Assembly (NCBI GenBank): GCA_008933995.1
Contig: WARS01000016.1
Coordinates: forward strand, 9,007,848 to 9,071,847
Source: Datnioides undecimradiatus
Lineage: Eukaryota; Chordata; Actinopteri; Lobotiformes; Datnioididae
Reading direction: 5' to 3'
Length of the DNA stretch: 64,000 nucleotides
The notes under the pieces are model-generated. The model ran no database searches, was not told the DNA's origin, and was given only the letters and a program-made list of their open reading frames with translations. Positions 54,807-64,000 of this stretch are shown here, in pieces. The translations under genes and the position numbers were made by a program. Positions within the stretch are counted from its first letter, which is position 1. Every line of letters begins with the position of its first letter.

Positions 54807-57596
54807 GTGTGCAGGCATCCAGATGGAGATGACCGCCCCTGTCCTGGTTAAGATCCCAGAGGAGACAAAGATGTGGGAGCCGGCTGTCTACACGCTCAAC
54901 TTCCCACTGCCGGCAGCCTTCCAGGACAATCCGCCAGCACCCACCAATGACAAGGTGAGCTGAGCCCGACAAGTGTGTAGGGATGTGGGAAATGGAGCCT
55001 TTAGGCGTAGAGTCAGGCTGGTGAGCTTCCCTTGCCAGTCATGTGGTCAATTGCTTATATCCTCTCAGTATCTCTGTAATCTGAACAAAGACCACAAGGG
55101 AGCTTTTATGTGACATATGGTTTTTAGTGCAGCTGGCAGTGGTGCTGCTTTCACTGACTCAGCAGAATAGAAACAGTGCTGTGTCATGATGGCATCAGCA
55201 CTGCTGTCCTGTATCTGTTTAATGTCCATTCTGGATCTGTCTGGTGCCTCTAAAACAGCCTGTAGATGTCGACCATTATTAAATAAATTAATTAATGAAC
55301 TCTGTTCTGTACTGTGCCACCTTTACTGGCTGACTCACCTCAACTGAACTGAACACCGGGTGTGGAATGTAACTGAGTACATTTACTTTAGTAGTGTACA
55401 GTGCAGTGTACTGCCAATTTTGTAGTAGTTACTTTTCAGATTATAATCTTTCATACTCTTACTGTCCAAAAACCATACATGGAAAACATATCGTCTGCTG
55501 TTTTTGTGTGCTCATGAAAAAGATACATAGTTCTCAAAAGACAGTGATACTGTAAACATTTAAAGATCTTATAAATTGTGTTGCATTATTCTAAGTTTAA
55601 CTAGCCAAGATCATATAAAGTACTTCATCTGTGGCAGTAAAATCTAACTCTGACATTAATGCAGCATTAATGTTAATGAAACAGTATAACAGACAATTGT
55701 TGCCTAATCCAGATGTTTTGTTCAAGATGATGTTTTTGTTCAGTCTGTTTACTTATGTCTATGTTCATTTAATTTTGCCGTCTAATGGTATAAAAACATC
55801 TTCCACCACTGCCCAAAACCTATAACATGCTGCATTTAGGTGTTTAAAAAGTGTCCGTTTCTCTCTTGAATTACAAAAACATTGTCTTTATATCGTTTTT
55901 CCTAAGAATTCAGGATCTCAATTGTCAACTGACAGGCAACTTTGCTTTAAACTCATAGCTGTGCTTTTACGCATGTATTTGAATCATATATCAAATACTT
56001 TCTGCCATATCTATCCACTGTCACATATAAGGTGTCAGTGTGTGACTGCTAATGTTGCAGCTGTGTCTCCTGCGCAGCTGTACTTCACTGAGATGCCAGA
56101 GATGGATGTCTACGTGAGGAGTTACGGAGGCTGGATGCTGTCTGTCACCTCCAGGATTCACGCTCACCTGCTGACTAAAGAACTGGAGAGAGTTCGAGCC
56201 TCCTACAACCACAGCTACCACTATGGAGTCGGCTACGACAGGTGTTACACACGACCACGAACACTTGTAACACTTAAGTATTACTCTACTAATACTTACA
56301 AACACTTGATCATTTAGTTTTTAATTTTAAAATATTGTTTTAATATTTTTGATATACTCTATTGTTCTCTACCTAATCCACATAGGTGTTGTCTCATTAA
56401 AACAAGTGTTTTTGAGTAACACAACCATGCTAAACTTTAGCAGCTGCAACTGAGTAGACATGATTTTGACTTATTTTCACCAATCACAGACCTCATATTT
56501 CACAGCAGGATTTCTTCTTTTTTCCCAAATTTGCAAGCAGTTAGTCTGCCTGATTATCGCTTGATATGTTTTTATGCAAATCTGTACCCATGTGCTTTAA
56601 TGGCTCAATATCAAAAGACAAAACAAGCCAACACAATCACAAAGGAAGAAACACTGCAAGTACGACAGAAAATGGGAACTTCTTCTCAGGTCACTAAAAT
56701 CTTATTTGGCTTGTTGTTCTTAGAAAATCTCCCTTTATTGTGGCACAACATGGGTCTCCCAGCCACATGCAGGCTTTTCACTTTTTCATGTCCCCTGGAA
56801 ACAATTTCCCATGTGCTACGTGCAGTATGTCTGTATTTGGTTGTATTTTCTCACTTTGCTGCAATTTCTTCAAAATACTACTTATGTGTTGTCGAAAAAG
56901 GGAAGATGTTTTCTCTGTTTGAATGTTTTAATGAAGCTGCAGCCCTAAGAGCTCAACATGTCCAAAAGCAAATGACACTTTTAGTTTAGAGGAACTAATT
57001 TAGAAAATTACACACACATCCGTGCTCATGTTGCTCACTTGTAACTGTTGTGTAATCTCTTTCCCTGTGTGTGTGTGTGTGTTTGTGTGTATGTGTGTGT
57101 ATGTAGTCCCTTGAAGCTGTTGAACAGGCACAATGAGGTGTGGTATGTGGCTGAGGGGCAGATCATTTGCACGGACCCGCAGGAACCGACCCCTGCACAC
57201 ACTCCCAGGCCAACTCTGACCAGCTCACCCACTGACTCCGTGTCTGAGCCTCTACCACACACACTCTCTGATTCCCCCTCTCTCCTCTCCTCCAACCTTT
57301 CCTCAAATACAACATTTAACTCCTCTTCACAAATGCCCTCTGACACACCCGCCCCCACACCATCTAATACTCCACTCAGCCCTGCATCTGACATGCCCGC
57401 GGATGCCACATTCAGCCACCCCCCCACCTCTGCCCAGATCGTGCTGGACCCAACCACCAACTCCTCTGATTCGGTCTCTGTGAGCCCGTCCCTGGAGCCC
57501 CAGTCTGATGCTGCACTGTGGAACAGCACAGCCCACAGCTCTCTGGATACACAAGCTGACAGTAACCCTGTGGTCGAGCCTGATGACGCTCATTAG
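52642..57596 (+). CDS. Secreted SOUL/heme-binding-protein-like protein with mucin-like tail
   Basis: The initiation codon is split by an intron (AT at 52642-52643, G at 53446). Further exons are 53446-53505, 54418-54499, 54589-54709, 54815-54954, 56078-56241 and 57107-57596 (stop TAG), giving 352 aa. Residues 1-17, MAFIPVLAMLALVVSA plus E, form a signal peptide. The SOUL domain (about 25-214) shows VRHYSPTRWVST, QMEMTAPVLVKIP, MDVYVRSYGGWM and SPLKLLNRHNEVWYVAEGQI. The remaining 138 residues are Ser/Thr/Pro-rich with several N-x-S/T sites (NLS, NTT, NSS, NST) and no hydrophobic end, so a mucin-like extracellular tail is inferred. Family members bind haem or act in mitochondria, but this one is predicted secreted. 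It resembles the fish secreted SOUL (soul5-type) proteins; exact orthology is uncertain. Confidence 0.85.
53520..54310 (-). mobile_element. Tc1/mariner-like DNA transposon remnant
   Basis: The block at 54,040-54,290, read on the minus strand, encodes a decayed Tc1-type transposase C-terminus. It has LPTLRLKLGEDLFLFHHDSA in place of the usual F-Q-H-D segment, and the stretch corresponding to the SPDLNPIEHLW motif has lost its frame. The phrase 'ggcccaaggtatgtggaca' at about 53,538-53,556 matches what I recall as the terminal region of the same fish element. It lies within intron 2 of the SOUL-like gene. It is an old defective copy with no function. Confidence 0.6.
54775..54806 (+). repeat. (TG)n tract at the SOUL-like exon 5 acceptor
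   Basis: A TG dinucleotide run ends 8 nt before the acceptor AG at 54813-54814 and replaces the normal polypyrimidine tract. Confidence 0.85.
55360..55812. repeat. Degraded teleost interspersed repeat (repeat A)
   Basis: It starts 'gtggaatgtaactgagtaca' and ends 'cttccaccactgccc', which match as inverted ends of the repeat also present at 8,500 and 17,800. This is the best-preserved copy in the window. It lies in intron 5 of the SOUL-like gene. Confidence 0.55.
56242..57066 (+). other. Intron 6 of the SOUL-like gene
   Basis: The intron contains a 152-codon open frame (56,531-56,989) with no recognisable domain; it is judged non-genic. No clear repeat family is seen. Confidence 0.55.
57068..57103 (+). 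repeat. (GT)n tract at the SOUL-like exon 7 acceptor
   Basis: An imperfect GT/TATG run directly abuts the acceptor ATGTAG (AG at 57105-57106). Confidence 0.85.
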
Positions 57597-60500
57597 CAGC
57601 AGGCAAATTTGATATAAGCAGCTATTCCAGGTGTGTCAACATGAAATCTAAACAAAAAAGGAGCACTGGAGGTGGGTGATTGATGGAGAAGCTGTTCTCT
57701 TCCTCCTAATCTCTCTATTCCTATGTATTACACAACTCCTCCTTATGGCACTTAGTGTTTAACTCTATGTTCTATCACAGCTTTGCATCTGCAGCTTCCT
57801 GTATCAGCAAACACATGCTTGTCCACGTTGTCGTTCTGAGGTTATCATACCAGCTGCATTGTAGAATTAAGTAAGATGTGTGTATTAGTTAGAAAGTTAG
57901 AATTCAAGGTTATTGTGTTGATTCAACCAGCTCAAGCTGACGACAGGCGGAGGTAGATGCTGTTTAACATCAGTGTAAACTCTTCAACTAACTTAGCAAC
58001 TAATAGGAACTCAGTGGAAATCTGTCTGCAAATGGTAAGCAAGGTGTATGCTGGGACTAACCACAGTGCGCCGATATATCAGTGGAGGCTTAACAATCAT
58101 TATGTGTTCTAGCTACACTTATAAGTGGCATTTGATGCTGTAATTAGTGATTCTTCAAAGTTTCCCTCAATAGTTTCCAGACATAACATTGTACAAGCTT
58201 CTACCTTCTGTTTAGCTTCATGTCAGTTTATTTCATGATACATGTGGCAACATATTGGTGAATCATTATTAATTCAGTGAGCGCATTCATTGGGATCTCT
58301 GGTGCAGCCATAATACTGTCTGCCTCTGTGTATCAATATGAATTATGAAATTTTGAATTAAACTTTTTTCCAGTATATCAAAAGTGCCTATAAAAAGAGT
58401 GAGTTGCAAAACTGTTTGTCTCAGTATTAAAAATATTTTTTCAGGCAATTAGAATAAGCAATTTCATCAAATTTAGTAACACATTTATTAAAATGATAGA
58501 AACTTGTAATAGAGAGGCTATTGCTAACAGACAGTGCTCTGCACAAAGAAAAGGCTTGTTAGGCTTTTCCTTGAACTTCCGGTTCAAAGCTCAGCAAAAA
58601 ACAAATAACAGCAATAAATATTTTAGCACATTTGAATCTCAGTAAGTCTGATTCATGCCCGTCAATTTCAAAACTGAGTGTAAAAAGTTACAATTTTCCA
58701 TTAATTTAGACCAAAATGTTAGTTACAAACTACAAAACAGCAAGATTCGTACACATAAGCACGGCTCTAGCCCCCTCAAGTACTGTGATTAGTTTCTCCG
58801 TTCACTTTTTCTGCAACACATGTTTTTATTGCAGTGGTTTAATCTGAAAGTGGCAGGACTGCCCCAAAGATCCCAAAGAATCACACCTGATCAACCAATG
58901 CACTATGTAGTACATCAATTAAAAAATGACATTCTCTTATCTATGCGTATCCGAGCTACATACTGTATGTTCTGAGGAAGGTGCAATAAAAAAACCATAA
59001 CAAACTCTTGTCAGAGTCATTGTGTTATTGGAGTCTTAAGACTTGATTAACCAAGAGAATATTTCATTTTGATGATTTTAAAATTCAGTGATGGCAAGAG
59101 TAACACTGTAGTGGACAACGGAGACACTCACCTTCAGCTGTTTGCTGAGTTACAGAGCAGTAAACTTTGGCCAGTCCTGGGAAATAATGTGCTCATCCCT
59201 AAACTTAACCCACCAAACCACAGGTGCTTGAATGTTACTCAAAGCAAGTCTTGCCTTGAAGCTGCCACTGAAGGTTCTCCCAAAACCTGCTGAAAGATCA
59301 GCCTCAATCGCCAAAAACCCAAACAGAGGAACCCAACGTTCACACATGAATTATTAAGGAGCCCCCCCTTGTGATCGAACAGTCCTAGGCAGTCCACTAA
59401 ATGGCTGCTCATTTCGCAGGTCAGCTCTGTTCCTATCAAAATTATAGACTGCCAGCAACAAGATGTCATTCAGGGTGTTAAAACAACCAGTCACGTAGAT
59501 GGAGCAGGAAACCACAAAGAACTAAACAATACACAGAGAGAGAAAGAAGACAAAAAGTGGAGAGTGGAAATAAAGAACCAGAGACAGAAACAGCTTAATC
59601 AGTGGAATTTAATCCAGTCTGTTATTTTACACATGAATGCTGGTCTGAAACACACCAGTTTAACTGTGTGCACTCTACCAAAGGTAGGGGGAGGGTCTGA
59701 AAACATTTGATCACATCTGAATCCAGTTCTTATGCCACTTAAGTCTGAATACGTCTGATGTACGTACATGTATGTTTCCCTTATCAAGTCTTTTCTTGTT
59801 AAAGGAATATGTTCTGTATGTTTTTGTGTGTAAACCACTGAGCTTCGACTGCACATACACACATTTTATCACTGCTCTATGACATTATTAACCCTGTTTG
59901 TTTGCTCCTTACTTGAGGACATACCTCAGCCACAGAAGCCCTAGAAGCAGAAGTAAAAACAACACAGTGGCAATAACATTAACGCTGCTTCATCGTCAGC
60001 ATATATCAACTAAATCTCAGATGTCTCTATACGCACGATGCACTTAATGTTACCTGATGGTGAAATTATTGTTGCTGGCTGATGAGTTTAGCAGTTGTCC
60101 CTCAAGTTATCAAAAGTTCATCTATTACCATGATAGGCTGTAGATAAATGTGAGATATGGTTAGTTCTGTCTTTGTCATAAATATCCTCCTGCAACTATT
60201 GTATTTCACAGCTGTTCTGTTGACTTTGGAACATTTAAGTTAAGGCGATCCAACATGTTCATTTGACTGAGTTAGCACGTGCTTTCATACATCAGCAGGT
60301 GTTTTTTTTAGATGCCTGGACTTGTAAAAAGAGGTAATAGAGGCTATCTCAGAGAGGTCGCAATCAAAGGTTTGATAAGGGATTCTTTGGCCTCAGAGCC
60401 TAATGAAATAAATGATACCTAACAGGTATTTTATCAGCCAGCAACCAGATCCAGAAAGGAACCAGCTATCAGAACCCATCCCTAACTGTGAGTGCAACAA

Positions 60501-61553
60501 TTCAGGTACTTCTAAATGTAAGCTTGGCATGACATGTCATCCTCAATATGCAATTAGTTCAGTGTTGTTTAACTGACACTCAAACATAAATCCATTATCA
60601 ACATTATCAAACATTCAGTTTTCACTGTGATATTATTTAGAAATAAGCTTATACCACATACAGTAAATAACCATTCATGCTGTAGTCGTCATCTCTGACA
60701 ACCGTGTTCATTTCTGTTGTCTGCATCAAATGGTTATGGCTATCTTTCATCTTTTGTCAAACAAATGTGCTTAAACCCCCTGCTGACAGTTGGAGAATTC
60801 AACTTGAAACTTGTACAAGATAAAGGTCCTGCCAGTGACTCTGACATAAGAAGGCATTTTCTTCATTGTTGTTTGGCTTAATGTATAAAACCGGTGGTCT
60901 ACTTGTCGACTGCAATCTACAGAACCAGAGAGGGAGCCAACAATAATCGCGTGTCTCATGAAAGCAACTTATAAAGTTTCTATTTCTTCTGAAAGAAAAA
61001 AAGTCATTGTTGAGTTTGTACTTCAAACAATGAAAGTATAAATAATGAGACTTTTTAAAAGTAACTCTTCCTTGTGCAATTAACCAGAACATTTTACAAA
61101 ACCATCCTCTGTACACTCGGACTATGAGTGTGTCTCTGTTTAGGAAAAGAAAGTTGTGCTGTTAACATTTTCGTGCACAGAAACGGGAAGTGCAAATAAT
61201 GTTTTAATGTTTTATATTCGTAGTAAAACCCCAGTGGGGGAGGAGAGGTAAGGTTTATGTATGCACACACATGGCTAAAGGATCCGTGTGCATGTAACCG
61301 TTTTAATCTGTCTCCGTTTTATCTGACTACAGTTTTCATTTTCACTATAAGTGTAGTGTTTTCTCTAATGATCTACGTGTTTTCCTTAATGATGTTCTTC
61401 ACTTGGAAATGACCACCCTTTTTATACTGCTTGTTCTCCTACTTCCTCCTCCTCCTGCTGTTCCTAATGTATTTCTTACACAGTTTTCACTATAATTACA
61501 GTGTGATTACAGTGTTTTCTTTAATGATCAGTCGCAGTGATGTGTTATGTTCC
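57597..61553. other. Convergent 3' region between the SOUL-like and CAMSAP genes
   Basis: No further coding gene is supported across about 4 kb. It must hold both 3'UTRs. AATAAA at 58613-58618 and 58985-58990 are candidate ends for the SOUL-like transcript. The rest is plain AT-rich DNA without a recognised repeat. Confidence 0.45.
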
Positions 61554-64000
61554 TCACTTGGAAACAACCGCCTTCTTAGTAATGCTTGCTCTCCTGCTTC
61601 CTCCTCCTGCAGCTCCTCCTCCTCCCTGCCAAAGATGGCTGGGGATGGTGAAGGCGTCTACGCTCATGCCCATGGTTTTAGAGGGGATGGCACTAAACTG
61701 CTTCCTGTCTGAGCTGTACTTGTAGATGGACTCCACCTGAGTGGGGCCTATTGTTCGTGGGCCGACGCCAGCCAATCGTACAAGCTCCTGGGAGTCAGAG
61801 TTCATGGTGTAAACGCCCCTGAACTGGCAGTTGGAATCACGGAAGAGGATAAGAAAGTGGTTTGCAGGACTTTTCTCCATCTCCTGAAGTTGGAAGAAAG
61901 TGAGACAAAGAAAAATATAAAGTAAATAAAATATCATGTTGGCTGTATGTTTAATGTTTCATTTTCAACTACTTGTGCCTCCAAATAACATTCACGAAAA
62001 GACTGAAATGATTGATAGCATTCATTTTTCTGATAAGATACCAAAGTGGCTTACAGTAAGTATTGGTCTACCTCAACTATCTTGTTTTTTTGGGTCTCGT
62101 TGACCTTTCCAGCAAGGCAGCAGCGAGAGAGGGCATTGTGAATGATGAATTTGTTGGACTTGAAGCTTGGTTCTTTAAAGAGCTTTGGACCTGCAAACAC
62201 AAACATGGGCACTCTTGTCTCATGTGTCTGATCATAGACATTTTTGCGCAATGCCTGTGAAAATTGAAAAATACTGTACCTGTGTACTCCGGGGCAGGCG
62301 AGGTACCATTGGAACCAGTCTCCCATTCTTTTTCTCCATTCCCATTTGCCAGTTTACTTGGCGTCACACATCCTGCAGGTGAATCAGGACGGCTGTGGAA
62401 AAATGTCAGACAGTACATTGATAGGCCATTACTTCATAACATATCTGCATTAAACTTGACAATAAGCTGGATCATCAATAAGGGAGCATCAATCTCCCCT
62501 CTATTGCTGTTTTTTGACATACCTTGAAAAAGGTTAGTGATAATTAGAAATGCATATAAAGCAACTAACCACTATACAAGTGTGCTTGTTATGAGGAAAA
62601 TGTGAGCTGTCCTCACATGGCAGGAATAAAAGTGGATGGATACTGATGCCAAAAAGCAGTTAGCTGTATGGTCAAAAAAAAAACAGAAGAGCCTTTCAAT
62701 CTAACAAGGTTTGGATTCACAACTCTCAACCTGACAAGGCTTGGATACAAGGTGAGAGCAGGACCCAGATGCAGGCAGGAACAAGGACGCAAAGGATCTT
62801 TTAACAGTTTATTTAAAGTCATAAAACATTGCCAAAGTCATTTAAATCTTCTTTGAGGTAACAAGAATTCCTGTACCAACTTCATCACAATCAACAGATC
62901 AGCACTTCCAGCTCTCAGCTAACATTGTGGCTAAAATGCATTAATGAGAGTAAGAATTAAAACAAACTGTGCAGCAGTGTACCTGTTGGGTTTCTTTGTG
63001 GGATCAGCACATTTGTTTCCTGACTCATCTGTGGCTGCCAGGTTCAGGGAGGAGTGAGAGTAGACTTTGGTCAACTTTGAGCCTGGGGAAACATATATAT
63101 TAATGAACTGAATTAATCTACAAACAGCTATAAATCATTTGGTAACTTTTATTTTCCCTTTTGACTTTACCAGTTATTCCCTTGGCTGGACTCAGCGACA
63201 GCTGTGTTTCCTCCCTGGTCATGCTGCGAGGCCTGGAGCGGGTTTTCTTAGTGGAAGATCGTCCTTGATTGGTTGATTTCTGCCTAAGTATTTTGTCCAA
63301 GTCATCCATGATCCTGAGTTGTTGCCGCCGTGCATACTCTCCTCGTGTGAAATCTCCGCGGCGGGCTGGTGTAGCAGGAGGTGTAGGGGAAGGGGAGGTT
63401 GTCCCTGCAGGAGGTGTATTGGAAGGAGATGCCACTCTTTTGTCTGAGGATGCTTGTCTGAAACCAAGAGCAATGGGGTTACTTTGATATGGATGCATAA
63501 CAGCTTTGGAGTTACAAATGTACAAATCTAAGCAGCGTAGTGTTTGGATGCAAACAACTATGTAATCTGTGTGTATTTATTGATGTGTTTGTCTTTGTTA
63601 CCTGTTTTCCCTTTCTTGCTCATGCCACTGTCTCCTCCTCTTTAGCTCTTCAGTTCTCTTCTGCTGTTTTTCCAGCAGGAAAGCTCTACGCTGGGCCATC
63701 TCCCCCTCGCTATGTACTTCCTCCTACAACCACGTCAGCACAGACTCATATTGTAAATGCCATGACAAAGAATCAATGTGCACTGAAAACCCTTCTAGTC
63801 TGTATTTGTAAGTTCTCACCTTAAAGAAGAACTGAATTCCTCCTCTTGGCCCCGGCTCGTTCTGTTCTCTGCTTCCAGTATGTCTTGTTTGTTCTCCTTT
63901 GGATTCAGTTTGTTGTTCTTGCAAGTTGCCGGCATCCATGGCCAGTTCCAGCTGCTCTATGGGGTCAAGAGGTTCTGCAGCAAGTCCTCTAGCAGCTTCA
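61554..64000 (-). CDS. camsap3: CAMSAP family microtubule minus-end-binding protein (3' part)
   Basis: Seven exons on the minus strand: 64000(continuing)-63820, 63723-63602, 63457-63171, 63082-62983, 62392-62280, 62190-62072 and 61883-61554 (TGA). All joins are phase-consistent; the 5' part lies outside the window. A charged coiled-coil segment (MAQRRAFLLEKQQKRTEELK) is followed by the family motif GEYARRQQLRIMDDLDKIL, then SKLTKVYS. The C-terminal CKK domain reads NKFIIHNALSRCCLAGKVNE, NHFLILFRD, IYKYSSDRKQF and a closing PSHLW. A Gly-rich tail with basic residues ends the protein. The CKK domain binds microtubule minus ends between protofilaments; family members stabilise non-centrosomal microtubules. 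CAMSAP3 is chosen over CAMSAP1/2 mainly because GPR108 is nearby, so the paralogue call is less certain than the family. Confidence 0.88.
62735..62830. repeat. Possible interspersed repeat fragment in a CAMSAP intron
   Basis: The phrase 'gcaggacccagatgcaggca' followed by 'ttttaacagtttattta' resembles a repeat common in teleost introns, recognised from memory. Ends and family are not identified. Confidence 0.3.

Noticed and set aside
56531-56989. 152-codon open frame in SOUL-like intron 6
   Set aside because: No domain similarity, no splice compatibility with neighbouring exons, AT-rich intron composition.
57035-57529. 164-codon minus-strand open frame opposite the SOUL-like last exon
   Set aside because: Antisense shadow of the Ser/Thr/Pro-rich tail; Gly/Val/Glu repeats are the expected mirror.

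Overview
The window looks like vertebrate nuclear DNA from a ray-finned fish, probably a percomorph teleost. The genes are split into many short exons with GT-AG introns, there are many CA/GT microsatellites, degraded teleost-type interspersed repeats are present, and the proteins are recognisable vertebrate orthologues. I joined exons by eye from reading frame, splice signals and phase. All joins below are phase-consistent unless I say otherwise.

Layout. (1) 1-7,560: the homeobox gene uncx on the minus strand, three coding exons and about 533 aa, with conserved-looking noncoding DNA on its 3' side. (2) 7,560-19,900: a 12-kb gene-free upstream domain with several homeodomain-site-rich blocks that look like developmental enhancers, broken up by old interspersed repeats. 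(3) 19,929-25,500: a ubinuclein gene (ubn1-like, plus strand, 13 coding exons), followed by a palindromic 439-bp MITE-like element. (4) 26,960-30,783: an ICAM-like immunoglobulin-domain gene (minus strand) whose seven exons end in a GPI-anchor-like tail. (5) 32,000-39,770: three tandem plus-strand genes for small proteins, each a pyrin domain (PYD) followed by a short tail; at least two of the tails end in the same Gly/Ser/aliphatic motif. (6) 41,446-51,300: gpr108, 18 exons, complete. (7) 52,642-57,596: a secreted SOUL/heme-binding-protein-like gene with a mucin-like tail. (8) 61,554-64,000 and beyond: the 3' end of a CAMSAP gene (minus strand, probably camsap3) carrying the CKK microtubule-binding domain.

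How the parts relate. Uncx and its desert form a developmental regulatory domain. Ubinuclein is a histone H3.3 chaperone subunit. The ICAM-like gene and the PYD trio form a small immune island. ICAM genes, GPR108 and CAMSAP3 all lie on human 19p13, whereas UNCX and UBN1 do not, so the window seems to span an evolutionary junction between two ancestral linkage blocks.

The best candidate for something undescribed is the PYD trio. All three have PYD exons of exactly 265 nt and the same three-part layout (noncoding leader exon, PYD exon, tail exon). The tails are low-complexity linkers ending in a beta-prone motif, and one gene has a near-perfect interferon response element just upstream of its leader exon. 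I infer an inflammasome-modulating or seeding protein family; this is not demonstrated.
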